DNA of 64,000 nt from NCBI RefSeq assembly GCF_001690985.1, contig NZ_MAJS01000011.1, forward strand, positions 121,796 through 185,795, read 5' to 3'. The translations under genes and the position numbers were made by a program. Positions 9,238 to 17,557 of this stretch are shown here, piece by piece (the first letter of the stretch is position 1; each line of letters begins with the position of its first letter). A model generated the notes under the pieces. It searched no databases and had not been told where the DNA came from. It saw nothing but the letters and a program-made list of their open reading frames with translations. Source of the DNA: Aliivibrio sp. 1S175. GTDB lineage: Bacteria > Pseudomonadota > Gammaproteobacteria > Enterobacterales > Vibrionaceae.

Positions 9238-10056
9238 TTACTTTACATAACCTAATGATTGAATTTTTTGGATAGACGAATCAGAGTTCATATAAGAAAT
9301 GAATTCATTAGATTGTGTCGATAGCTCATCATTTTTGAAAACAAATAAGAAGGGACGAGAAAGTGGATATTTATTGTCAATAATAGCTTGGGCTGTTGGC
9401 AGAATATTATCGATTGTAACAATATGCAGTTGAGCAAGATCGCCAATAGAACCGGCAGATGTATAACCAATAGCGTGGGGGTTACGAGCTACGATACTTT
9501 TCACCATACTTGTCCCATTCACTACAATTGCGTTTTTGCTGATATCTGAAACCGTAAACGAATTTATCTCTTTAGTTAATCCTAAATTGTTCTCAAATGA
9601 AAATCGAGACCCGGATGCTAACTCTCGAGTTACGACTGCAATTTTTTTATCTTCACCACCGACTTCTTTCCAGTTTGAAATATCGCCGTGATAAATCTTC
9701 CAGATATTTTCAGCCGTAAGATTTTTAATTGGGTTTTCAGGGTGTACAACAACAGCAATAGCATCATAGGCGATGAGTTTTGAAGAAAGAGTTTCTTTTT
9801 CTGTATCGGATAGTTGCCTTGAACTAATAGCAAGATCAACAGCGCCAGTGTTTAGCATAACGATGCCAGCACTAGAACCAATACTTTGAAGATCAATATT
9901 ATGCTCAGAACTATGATTATACTGCTCAATAAAAGGTTCTAATAAGGTTGATACCGACGTTGAACCTGCGACAGTTGTATTGGAATTTGCAGCCATTACC
10001 GTTGAACTAAGCAGAACGGTTGCCATAAGGCTAGTGTAAGATAACGCTTTAAACAT
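9238..10056 (-). CDS. PstS-like periplasmic phosphate-binding protein (orphan)
   Basis: 272 residues with a signal peptide ending at an M-A-A site near residue 23. It is a PBP-like phosphate-binding protein: VAGSTSV near residue 29 and SIGSSAGI near 59 supply backbone/Ser ligands, and an ELASGSRFSFE-type segment near 144 forms the second-domain contact. No pstC, pstA, pstB or phoU gene is nearby, so it must use a transporter encoded elsewhere or act as a stand-alone phosphate scavenger/surface protein. A Pho-box-like sequence lies upstream. The family is confident; high-affinity Pi binding is inferred. Confidence 0.85.
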   Translation of the reverse strand: MFKALSYTSLMATVLLSSTVMAANSNTTVAGSTSVSTLLEPFIEQYNHSSEHNIDLQSIGSSAGIVMLNTGAVDLAISSRQLSDTEKETLSSKLIAYDAIAVVVHPENPIKNLTAENIWKIYHGDISNWKEVGGEDKKIAVVTRELASGSRFSFENNLGLTKEINSFTVSDISKNAIVVNGTSMVKSIVARNPHAIGYTSAGSIGDLAQLHIVTIDNILPTAQAIIDNKYPLSRPFLFVFKNDELSTQSNEFISYMNSDSSIQKIQSLGYVK

Positions 10057-10098
10057 GATCTAGTCTCGTAAAGAAAAAAAACATAATAAAACGAGAGT

Positions 10099-10116
10099 AT
10101 TACATCTCTGTGACAT
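10099..10116 (-). promoter_or_regulatory. Possible Pho box upstream of pstS
   Basis: On the minus strand two TGTCA/TGTAA half sites start 11 bases apart (ATGTCAC AGAG ATGTAAT), as PhoB direct repeats do. It lies 43-60 bases before the pstS start. Confidence 0.45.
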
Positions 10117-10124
10117 TTATTTAT

Positions 10125-10922
10125 TTAAGCGTGTATTTGTTCTCTAAATTCTTTTGGCGTCATTTTTGTTACGGCTTTGAAAGTGGTGCTAAAATGGGCC
10201 GCTGTTTTAAATCCAGTTTCGTAAGCTATTTCCGTTATTGTTTTTCTTGTAACTCTAAGCTGTGTTGCTGCGTGGTTAATTCGTTTTACTTTAACTAAAT
10301 TTGCAAACGACAATTTATCTGATTGAAGTTTTCGCTTTAATGTTGATGAAGACATACCTAATTTAGGAGCAACGGTATCAATAGTTAAATCGGACGCAAT
10401 ATTTTGCTCTACATAACGAATTAATTGCTGAGATATTGTTAAGACTGAAATTCGATATATAAAATCAAGTAATTCAGGATGCAGATTAACCATTTCACTT
10501 AAAATAGTTAAGGTCATGAATTCAACAGTATTCGGAGAGGGATTATCAGCTAATTGTTCTTTTAATATAGTAAGAAGAGAAACAAGATGACGATCTGATT
10601 GGTTGAATTTAAACGATTCTCGAGTTGAGCCTATGTGATCTTCAGCGTTAGTATAGCTTATAAATCGTTGGAAAATAGAATTGTCAATAACAAAGGATTC
10701 AGCCGTGAAATTACCTGTTGAAGTTGAAATATCAATTTTAGATATATCACCAGAACTATAAAGTAGAAAATCACCACCAGTAAGAGTGATGGATTCTCCC
10801 ATTTTATCTTGGTACATCAATTCACCAGACTTAACTAGAAAAATACCGTTACGAACGACAGGATAACGATCAGATTTTCTTCTCATATGAGAAGTGAATT
10901 CATGTAATTGAACTGGGATCAT
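10125..10922 (-). CDS. AraC-family transcriptional regulator
   Basis: 265 residues. The N-terminal ~150 residues are a cupin-like ligand domain. The C-terminal ~100 residues hold the double helix-turn-helix: LTIDTVAPKLGMSSSTLKRKL (first HTH, split here for length: TVAPKLGMSSSTLKR) and ITEIAYETGFKTAAHFSTTFK-type second HTH (IAYETGFKTAAHFST), followed by a MTPKEFREQ end. Start supported by GAGGAA 7 bases upstream. It is divergent from the SgrR-type gene and lies 68 bp upstream of pstS on the same strand, so it may regulate either neighbour. Ligand unknown. Confidence 0.87.
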   Translation of the reverse strand: MIPVQLHEFTSHMRRKSDRYPVVRNGIFLVKSGELMYQDKMGESITLTGGDFLLYSSGDISKIDISTSTGNFTAESFVIDNSIFQRFISYTNAEDHIGSTRESFKFNQSDRHLVSLLTILKEQLADNPSPNTVEFMTLTILSEMVNLHPELLDFIYRISVLTISQQLIRYVEQNIASDLTIDTVAPKLGMSSSTLKRKLQSDKLSFANLVKVKRINHAATQLRVTRKTITEIAYETGFKTAAHFSTTFKAVTKMTPKEFREQIHA

Positions 10923-10989
10923 CTTGAATTTCCTCTTAAATACTCAAAATTTAGTGTAAACTTAGTTATTGAAAAATCAAGAGCATAAG

Positions 10990-11010
10990 CTCAAAGTCTC
11001 AATGTTTGAG
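10990..11010. repeat. Small inverted repeat in the araC / sgrR-like divergent promoter region
   Basis: CTCAAA (10990-10995) and TTTGAG (11005-11010) arms, partly overlapping a GAGC/GCTC repeat at 10981-10992. It is a candidate operator for either divergent regulator; no known consensus is matched. Confidence 0.3.
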
Positions 11011-11050
11011 TTCATATTAAGACTTATATCAACCAAATGAACGGTGCTTT

Positions 11051-12766
11051 ATGGGTAGTCCACGTTTACGTACACAATTTGAAAAATTGCATAAGCATTA
11101 TCATCGCAGCTCTGCTGGAGTTCAAATCGATGACATTGCTGACTTATTATGCTGTACTCGTCGAAATACTCGTATGGTTCTTAAAAAAATGTCTGATGAA
11201 CAATGGATTGTATGGCGTCCAGCGGTTGGGCGTGGAAAAAGTTCGATCTTAGAATTTATTTCAACACCTGATCATGTTTATTCTGCATTAGCAAAACGAA
11301 GTATTGAAGATGGTAAACTTGATGTTGCATTAGAAATTTTAGATGGCAACCAAGATGCATTGCTTGAGCTTATCCATAATGTGCTTGGTGTTTCTCATGA
11401 AAAGGGGAAACAAGTTGTAAAGCTTCCTTATTATCGTCAACTTCATATTCTTAAACCTGCATTAGCGATACGTCGCTCAGAGCAACATTTAGTCCAACAA
11501 ATCTTTAATGGATTAACTCAGTGGAATAAAAGAGGAGATATCGAAGGGGATATCGCTCATCATTGGGAAATGTTAGCTCCTACGCACTGGCGCTTTTATA
11601 TTCGCCCAAGCGTGAGCTTTCATGATGGTAAACTACTGTCTTTTGAAGATATTAAAGAGACATTCCTTTCATTAAGATCTAACTTTGTATTTAAACATAT
11701 CAAAGAGATTGTTAGCCCTAATCTTAATGTGATTGATTTTTTATTAGATAAAGATGATCACTATTTTGACTCAAAATTAGCGCAGTTTAATGCGAAGATC
11801 ATTCCTGCATCAGTACATATTGCGCAAGATTATAGCCGTTTACCTATTGGTACCGGGCCATATAAAGTGAGTGAAAATACAGAAAAGAAACTCATCCTTG
11901 TCGCTAACGAGAACTATTTTGGTTATCGACCATTAATTGATTCTGTCGAAGTTTGGATCTTACCTGAAGTCGCTCCAATTCAATTGAAGTTGGGATTGGA
12001 GGTGTACGAAAATTCAGAACTATCTCCAACAACCGCTTATGGCGAAAAAGTTGATGTGGATAGGGGATGTAGTTACATTCTATTTAATCGAAAATCAGGC
12101 TTACCTCAAGATGAGAATTGGAAGACTTACTTAACTCAAACAATTACGCCATTATTGTTATTAAGTGAGCTAGAAAATGCAAATATGAACGGTATCGGTC
12201 TTTTTAATGCGTATGGATTACTGCCAGGTCTACAACATTGTTTAAATAGACCGCAGAAAAAATGTGAAATTCCAAATAAAGGAAGCGTTGTACATTTAGG
12301 TTATGAGAATGAGCATCCATTGTACCCGTTGCTTGGAAAAATCATTAAACAGAAATTAGCGAATGATGGCATTGTATTAAAAGTACACCCATTTGAGACG
12401 CTCGATCTTCTTGATGAAGAAAAAACAGCAAATATAGATATTTGGCTGCGAGGTATGAGCTTAGGAACACAATGTCCTGAAGCATTATTATCATGGTTAT
12501 TTGCGTTTAATGAAATTGAACGTGTTATGCCAGAAGATGATTTTAACCATATTTCGTTGTTGATTGAAGAATGGCAATCTTCACCTCAGCGATATTTCCC
12601 GGTAAATGAAATATGTCGATATCTAGTTGATTGCGGCCAAATAACGCCATTATTCCATGGGTGGATGGGCATAAGTGAAGATGTAAATAACAGTATTCAA
12701 AACGCATCATGTAATGGATTAGGGTGGTTTGATTTCAATACTGTTTGGATAAAACCCAATATATAG
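11051..12766 (+). CDS. SgrR-family transcriptional regulator with solute-binding domain
   Basis: 571 residues. The first ~110 residues are an SgrR_N-type winged helix (VQIDDIADLLCCTRRNTR near residue 25-42). Residues ~120-560 match an oligopeptide-type (SBP_bac_5) solute-binding fold kept in the cytoplasm, with segments like QIFNGLTQWNKRGD, SFHDGKLLSFEDI and PIGTGPYKV. E. coli SgrR senses sugar-phosphate stress and drives sgrS; here no SgrS-like RNA or transporter gene is seen next to it, so its regulon is unknown. It is divergent from the AraC gene. Family confident, exact SgrR orthology not. Confidence 0.85.
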   Translation: MGSPRLRTQFEKLHKHYHRSSAGVQIDDIADLLCCTRRNTRMVLKKMSDEQWIVWRPAVGRGKSSILEFISTPDHVYSALAKRSIEDGKLDVALEILDGNQDALLELIHNVLGVSHEKGKQVVKLPYYRQLHILKPALAIRRSEQHLVQQIFNGLTQWNKRGDIEGDIAHHWEMLAPTHWRFYIRPSVSFHDGKLLSFEDIKETFLSLRSNFVFKHIKEIVSPNLNVIDFLLDKDDHYFDSKLAQFNAKIIPASVHIAQDYSRLPIGTGPYKVSENTEKKLILVANENYFGYRPLIDSVEVWILPEVAPIQLKLGLEVYENSELSPTTAYGEKVDVDRGCSYILFNRKSGLPQDENWKTYLTQTITPLLLLSELENANMNGIGLFNAYGLLPGLQHCLNRPQKKCEIPNKGSVVHLGYENEHPLYPLLGKIIKQKLANDGIVLKVHPFETLDLLDEEKTANIDIWLRGMSLGTQCPEALLSWLFAFNEIERVMPEDDFNHISLLIEEWQSSPQRYFPVNEICRYLVDCGQITPLFHGWMGISEDVNNSIQNASCNGLGWFDFNTVWIKPNI

Positions 12767-12781
12767 TTATTAAAAAGAAAA

Positions 12782-12816
12782 AAGCCAGCAATAGCATCAA
12801 TTAGTATCACTGGCTT
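12782..12816. terminator. Bidirectional terminator between sgrR-like and hemF-like genes
   Basis: AAGCCAG at 12782-12788 pairs with CTGGCTT at 12810-12816, extended inward with mismatches, with an A run before and a T-rich run after, between convergent genes. Confidence 0.65.
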
Positions 12817-12839
12817 ATTTCTATCAACTAAAAGAGTCG

Positions 12840-13805
12840 TTATTTTTCATAGAATCTACGTACAGCTTGAGCTAACTTTGCTTTTATATCTGGGGTTATT
12901 GAACAAATACTTTGCTTTGGTAATACGTTTAACAACTCAGATACTAATGAGTTAATTGGTTCAGGAGAGACCGACTGCCATTCTTCTAATAAATCACGAT
13001 TAATGTGAGACGGCAAAGAACCTAATGTCCCAACATCATTTTGGTTATGTACTAACAAACCGGCAGTGGTTCCTTTATCTAAAGTGAGTACCTGATATAA
13101 ATAAAGAGTGTGGTAATTCAATTGTTGCTGTATCTGCTCGCTTGTTGGCGGAACAGCCATAATAATATGTGAAGTCAAAAGGTGACAGTAAGTATTGATG
13201 ACTTCAATAACAAATTGATGCGCAAACTCCGTTCCATCTGTATTTATTGGGTTAAATGCTTCTAAGTAAAAATGACTTACACCTCTGCGCTTATTTAACG
13301 TCGGAATATCAAAATATTGATTACCAAGCCTTGTTCCTTCAGAGTAATACTCCTTTGTTGCCACTTTTAATGTTTGATCGAAGTACTCTTTATCGTCTTT
13401 ATCGAAATGGGATGGATTAAGGTCCGCCATTATTCTCCAATAACTTGTTCCATCCTTTAAAGCCGTCCAACTTATATGTATGTGTATAGAAGGAGCAAGA
13501 GGATGCAATGGGTGAATGATAGTAGAAAGAGCGGTAGCGCTATTATAATGTTTGTCTTTTACATCTTCATAATGGATTTGAGATACGTTAATTGACGCTC
13601 GATTGAATAACCCACCTCCGACTGATTCAAATCGCTTCCCTCCGCCATGAATTCCTTCATCTCGTAGCCATTCTATCTCTGAAAATTCTGTAGTAGCATT
13701 AATTAGATTGCTTACTTTGCTCAGTTCCATTTTAAAATAGGATTGAACCTCAGTAAGGCACGTTAATACTTTTTGAGCATGAGGGTGTTGAGCGTAATTT
13801 CGCAT
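12840..13805 (-). CDS. Divergent coproporphyrinogen III oxidase (HemF)-like protein
   Basis: 321 residues, near the usual HemF length (~300). Family traces: GGGKRFESVGGGLFNRASIN near residue 55, HPLHPLAPSIHIHI near residue 97 (matching the two conserved His of HemF), a KRRGVSHFYLEAF segment near 187 in place of RGIGGLFFDDL, and a C-terminal basic tail. Some hallmark motifs are lost: GGGFDLTPFY reads MADLNPSHFD, and the conserved WH and KHR positions appear replaced. It may be a paralogue with altered or lost activity rather than the cell's main oxidase, which would be elsewhere. It stands alone, convergent with the SgrR-like gene. Confidence 0.7.
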   Translation of the reverse strand: MRNYAQHPHAQKVLTCLTEVQSYFKMELSKVSNLINATTEFSEIEWLRDEGIHGGGKRFESVGGGLFNRASINVSQIHYEDVKDKHYNSATALSTIIHPLHPLAPSIHIHISWTALKDGTSYWRIMADLNPSHFDKDDKEYFDQTLKVATKEYYSEGTRLGNQYFDIPTLNKRRGVSHFYLEAFNPINTDGTEFAHQFVIEVINTYCHLLTSHIIMAVPPTSEQIQQQLNYHTLYLYQVLTLDKGTTAGLLVHNQNDVGTLGSLPSHINRDLLEEWQSVSPEPINSLVSELLNVLPKQSICSITPDIKAKLAQAVRRFYEK

Positions 13806-13900
13806 GAAAATCCTATGAGGTACAATAAACTAAAAAGACACAAGGATTTGAGTGTAAAATAAAATACTTATTGATAGCAACCAAAGAGCAAAAATTATCG

Positions 13901-14152
13901 ATGGCAAAACCAAATAAGAAAGGGCCAACAACAACGGTACAAATTTATTGCTCTAAATGCAGAACGTTACTTTATAAGTATCGCAAAGGAGGGAAAGGCG
14001 CTTTAGTTAAATGCTTTATTGAACGCATTGTTGAAAATCATACAAAAATAGCATGCTCGTGCCCTGAATGTGGCGTTACTTTTGCTCGGGAAACATTAAT
14101 AAGAGGGATCCCTGCATATAAAATGATTGGTGGGAAGGTAACAATGAAGTGA
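13901..14152 (+). CDS. Small zinc-ribbon-like protein of unknown function
   Basis: 83 residues from ATG 13901; a TTG at 13871 in the same frame would add 10 residues but lacks a ribosome site. The protein is basic. It has a C-S-K-C knuckle near residue 19 and a C-S-C-P-E-C knuckle near residue 57, so a structural zinc site is likely. I do not recognise the family. It lies 84 bp before vxrA on the same strand and divergent from the HemF-like gene, so it could be co-transcribed with vxr, though it is not part of the five-gene vxr operon described in V. cholerae. Confidence 0.7.
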   Translation: MAKPNKKGPTTTVQIYCSKCRTLLYKYRKGGKGALVKCFIERIVENHTKIACSCPECGVTFARETLIRGIPAYKMIGGKVTMK

Positions 14153-14235
14153 GATAAACTGTTCGTATTCTAACTAATTTATAATATACTGAATAAATTG
14201 ATCTTTATTTTTACTGTATTTAATAGGATTCTCTG

Positions 14236-15681
14236 TTGATAGATAAACGCTTGTTATTTTCATTGTTGTTGGTAATTAGCTTCCCTTCATATGCGGTGAG
14301 TTTAGCAACAAAGATCGATAGCTTTAAAAAAGCATTTAAAAAAGAGCAAGCAACCGAAATATATGACATTCGCTTGATACAAAAAGAATATCCCACAGTA
14401 TTATTGTCACCTGATACGCTTTTGCCACAAACAGCGTCGTATCCTTATAGCCAATTACAAAAATTATACAAAAATGCACAAACGTGTACTGGACCATGGC
14501 CGGTGAGTCCATTGGTTGGCGAGCCATTAGTTCTGATCCGTGCGCTATGTAAAGGAATAAAACTGCCCACGAATTGGTTTGCTCGCTCTGGAATGATACA
14601 CCCAGGTGGTGGTTCTTACGCATATCGATATGTGCAAGCTCACCCTAATAGATTGACTCAATTAGAGCCTTATATGCACATAAAAGAAAGAGCATTAGGG
14701 GCAGAAGGAACATTACTACATCATTTACAAGACATGGATGATACAGCGATAAGAGCCATTATTAGTGGTTCTGATACGATTATTGCCGACAAACTTTTAT
14801 GGATAAGAAAAGGCAGTCGATATTATTTATATCCATTGAGCTTAAAACAAAAGAATTTAGATAAATTTGAACTTGATATGGCAGAGTTTAAACAAGGAGA
14901 TAACTGCTACGTACGCAACGGTAATGTGTGCTGGCAGGAAGAGAGTAACTCGAAGACTCTTTTTTATAGTGTCTTAATCTTAGTGTTTGCAAATTTATGC
15001 TTAGCTGTGGGTTGGGGTATCTCTCAATGGAACGGCAAGCGAAGAGAAATGAAAAGTCGAATGTTAGTATTGCAAATATTAACACATGAATTAAGAACGC
15101 CAATTGCGAGCTTAGGACTCACCGTTGAAGGTTTCCGACGACAGTTTGAATCATTACCTGAATCTCTCTATGACGAATTTAGACGTTTATGTGAAGATTC
15201 TAGAAGATTGCGCCAATTGGCAGAGGCAAGTAAAGACTATTTACAATCAGACGATAAAGGCTTTGCAACTGAATGGATCCCATCGGTTGAAGAGTGGCTC
15301 AGTTACCGTTGTATGGAGTATCGCCAACCAGTACAATTTAAAATAAATAAAGACTCAGCAATAAGGGTAAATATCTACTGGCTGGGAAACTGTATAGATA
15401 ATTTAATAAGTAACGCACATAAATATGGGGTTCAACCTGTCATTTTAAGTGTTACAGTTGAAAATAAAAAATTAAAAATTGAAGTCATTGATGGCGGTCA
15501 ATTAACAAAAGCAAATTGGAAAGAATTAAAAACCCCTTTTGTTAGTAAAGCAGGGTTAGGTTTAGGCCTAACGATTGTTGAATCAATGATCAAAAGAATG
15601 GGAGGCACCATGACTCTTCAGGGGCCACCAACAACTTTTATACTGGAGATACCTTGTGAAACAGACAATCCTACTTGTTGA
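14236..15681 (+). CDS. vxrA: Sensor histidine kinase VxrA (DUF3404)
   Basis: 481 residues with a TTG start preceded by AGGA at 14225-14228. A signal anchor is followed by a periplasmic DUF3404 sensor (~20-235), one membrane segment near residues 241-264, then the kinase core: H-box THELRTP with the phospho-His near residue 284, N-box NLISNAHKYG near 390, and G boxes VIDGG and GLGLGLTIVE. In V. cholerae VxrAB (WigKR) senses cell-wall damage and controls peptidoglycan synthesis, biofilm and type VI secretion; that role is by orthology and gene order. The end overlaps vxrB by 26 bases. Confidence 0.9.
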   Translation: MIDKRLLFSLLLVISFPSYAVSLATKIDSFKKAFKKEQATEIYDIRLIQKEYPTVLLSPDTLLPQTASYPYSQLQKLYKNAQTCTGPWPVSPLVGEPLVLIRALCKGIKLPTNWFARSGMIHPGGGSYAYRYVQAHPNRLTQLEPYMHIKERALGAEGTLLHHLQDMDDTAIRAIISGSDTIIADKLLWIRKGSRYYLYPLSLKQKNLDKFELDMAEFKQGDNCYVRNGNVCWQEESNSKTLFYSVLILVFANLCLAVGWGISQWNGKRREMKSRMLVLQILTHELRTPIASLGLTVEGFRRQFESLPESLYDEFRRLCEDSRRLRQLAEASKDYLQSDDKGFATEWIPSVEEWLSYRCMEYRQPVQFKINKDSAIRVNIYWLGNCIDNLISNAHKYGVQPVILSVTVENKKLKIEVIDGGQLTKANWKELKTPFVSKAGLGLGLTIVESMIKRMGGTMTLQGPPTTFILEIPCETDNPTC

Positions 15682-16312
15682 AGATGATAAAAATTTAGCT
15701 GATGGTTTAATCGTTAGTTTGGAAGAAGCGGGATATCATTGCCTTCACTCAGAAAATGCAACAAATGTATCAGGTCTATGGGCTGATGCTGATATTGTTA
15801 TTCTTGATCGTCAGTTACCTGAAGGGGACTCATTAACTTGGTTACCTCAATGGAAACAAATTAAAGACATCCCAGTCATTCTATTAACGGCATTAGTTTC
15901 TGTAAGAGATAAAGTGACAGGTCTAGATTCTGGGGCAAATGATTATTTGACGAAACCTTTTGCGGAAGCTGAATTATTAGCGCGTTTAAGAGCCCACTTG
16001 AGATCGCCTGAATCGGAAGAAATAAAAACCAAATTGGTTGTTGGACATCTATCAATAGATACTTCGACAAGAGATGTTATTAATTCAGGTGACAGCGTAA
16101 CGCTAACTAGGACCGAATTTGACCTATTGCTCTTTTTAGCAACCAATTTGGGTAAAGTATTTACTCGAGATGAGTTGCTTGATCAAGTATGGGGTTATAA
16201 CCATTTCCCAACGACACGAACGGTTGATACTCACATTCTTCAATTACGTCAAAAGATTGTAGGAATTGAGATTGAAACTCTTCGTGGTGTTGGCTACAAA
16301 ATGAAAGCGTAA
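15656..16312 (+). CDS. vxrB: Response regulator VxrB (OmpR family)
   Basis: 218 residues with a GTG start inside the 3' end of vxrA, giving translational coupling. The receiver domain has the acidic pair ED-D near residue 9-11, phospho-acceptor Asp51 in VILDRQLP, and the conserved Lys in YLTKPFAE. A winged-helix DNA-binding domain follows, with TRTEFDLLLFL and VFTRDELLDQVWG, and ends in the usual VDTHILQLRQK recognition region. It is the partner of VxrA. The next gene starts within the stop codon (1-bp overlap). Confidence 0.93.
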   Translation: MKQTILLVEDDKNLADGLIVSLEEAGYHCLHSENATNVSGLWADADIVILDRQLPEGDSLTWLPQWKQIKDIPVILLTALVSVRDKVTGLDSGANDYLTKPFAEAELLARLRAHLRSPESEEIKTKLVVGHLSIDTSTRDVINSGDSVTLTRTEFDLLLFLATNLGKVFTRDELLDQVWGYNHFPTTRTVDTHILQLRQKIVGIEIETLRGVGYKMKA

Positions 16313-17229
16313 TGATGAATTTGTTTCAACAAAAAATAGCTACTGTTCTGATTGGTTTTTTTTGTTTAACTCATTTTCCTCTAGCGCATTCAGCGGATTG
16401 GTTTAATGAACAATCTGCTCTTTTTTCTGCGCATAAACAATTTCTTGAAGGTCAAACACTAAAAGGATTTAGTACTTCAATCGAAGTGTTGCAAAGCACA
16501 ACAGATAATAACGTTATTCAAAATATTGATAAATTGATGGGCGTTGCAATTTCAGACAGTTGCGGTCGTGACTTATCAACAATTGTAATTCCTAAATGGT
16601 TAACATCATTAAGTGTTCAAAGGATGGTAATTCAAAGTCCTGGCCGATTACATCACCGCTTGATGGTTCAATTTGACAGTAAAAAAGAGATATTCTCCTT
16701 ATCATTTATTAAGTGGCCTGATGAAGAGCTTCTTATTAATCCATCGATCAGAAAAATACCGACTCAAGATGAATCGGTGACGCAGTATATTTATGGGAGT
16801 GACTCCCTTAATAACCGAGTCAAGAATGGATTATATAAGCTCATAATTACCGCAGATGATAAAGAAAAGACGCAATGGGAAACATGGATAGTACTTAGTA
16901 CACCTAAAACGGAAATGACGGTGTCTTGGTTAGGGAAAGAAAAGTGGAAGACAACGCAAACAGGTTTGCTTAACTCTAACTGCCCATTACCCGAAATGTC
17001 TGTTGGGATTTATGACCATCAAGATAATGAATATATAAAATTATGGGAAGAATCGTATGAGGAAAAGTTTCCTAAAAGCTTACCTTCTACGAATGTTTTA
17101 CCCGGAAGCTATATTTTGAGTGTATCATTTAACCATAAGCGCTTCCAAGGGCCCATTTCGATTCAAGAAATACAAGCAATAACTAAAGTCATCAATTTTG
17201 ATGGACTAGAAAATGTAGAGAGAAACTGA
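16312..17229 (+). CDS. vxrC: VxrC-like periplasmic protein (DUF2861)
   Basis: 305 residues. A signal peptide ends at an A-H-S site near residue 28, so it is exported. It has two Cys in the mature part (near residues 81 and 225) that could form a disulphide. The rest is beta-rich with no catalytic motif I can name; it matches the DUF2861 family found as third gene of vxr operons. Its molecular role is unknown. It overlaps vxrB by one base and vxrD by one base, so the genes are clearly one transcript. Confidence 0.85.
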   Translation: MMNLFQQKIATVLIGFFCLTHFPLAHSADWFNEQSALFSAHKQFLEGQTLKGFSTSIEVLQSTTDNNVIQNIDKLMGVAISDSCGRDLSTIVIPKWLTSLSVQRMVIQSPGRLHHRLMVQFDSKKEIFSLSFIKWPDEELLINPSIRKIPTQDESVTQYIYGSDSLNNRVKNGLYKLIITADDKEKTQWETWIVLSTPKTEMTVSWLGKEKWKTTQTGLLNSNCPLPEMSVGIYDHQDNEYIKLWEESYEEKFPKSLPSTNVLPGSYILSVSFNHKRFQGPISIQEIQAITKVINFDGLENVERN

Positions 17230-17381
17230 TGTTAGATGTACCAACGTTAACTCATGAAGAACAGCAGAAAGCAGTAGAAAAAATCCAAGAGCTAATGCGT
17301 CAAGGTGTTAGTAGTGGCGAGGCTATTAAAATGATTTCAGAACAAATCAGAGCAGAAATAGCGGAAAAAGCGAAGAAATAA
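17229..17381 (+). CDS. vxrD: VxrD-like small YoaH/UPF0181 family protein
   Basis: 50 residues, starting at ATG 17229 inside the vxrC stop region. The core [19 protein letters not shown] and GVSSGEAI match E. coli YoaH (UPF0181), here without YoaH's acidic tail and ending instead in a Lys-rich run. The protein is predicted helical and cytoplasmic; function unknown. A terminator follows it, so the vxrE transcript may be separate or reduced. Confidence 0.85.
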   Translation: MLDVPTLTHEEQQKAVEKIQELMRQGVSSGEAIKMISEQIRAEIAEKAKK

Positions 17382-17385
17382 AATA

Positions 17386-17416
17386 AAAATCGAGATCTTA
17401 GTATCTCGATTTTTTA
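17386..17416 (+). terminator. Terminator after vxrD
   Basis: AAATCGAGAT arm and ATCTCGATTT arm around a short loop, followed by T run. It separates vxrABCD from vxrE. Confidence 0.8.
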
Positions 17417-17557
17417 TTTATGAATAAAACGACTACGATTTCACACCAAGCTACCGTCCTTTATATTTAAATACTTCTATAAATATCTAGTTTTTCCTAA
17501 AGTTACGACCAACAAAGTCGATAAAGGGTTAACTATCTTTTATTAAGTTTATAAAAA

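Noticed and set aside
10923..11050. SgrS-type small RNA next to the SgrR-like gene
   Set aside because: The 128-bp divergent region has only a small inverted repeat; no Hfq-type terminator or ptsG-pairing region was seen.
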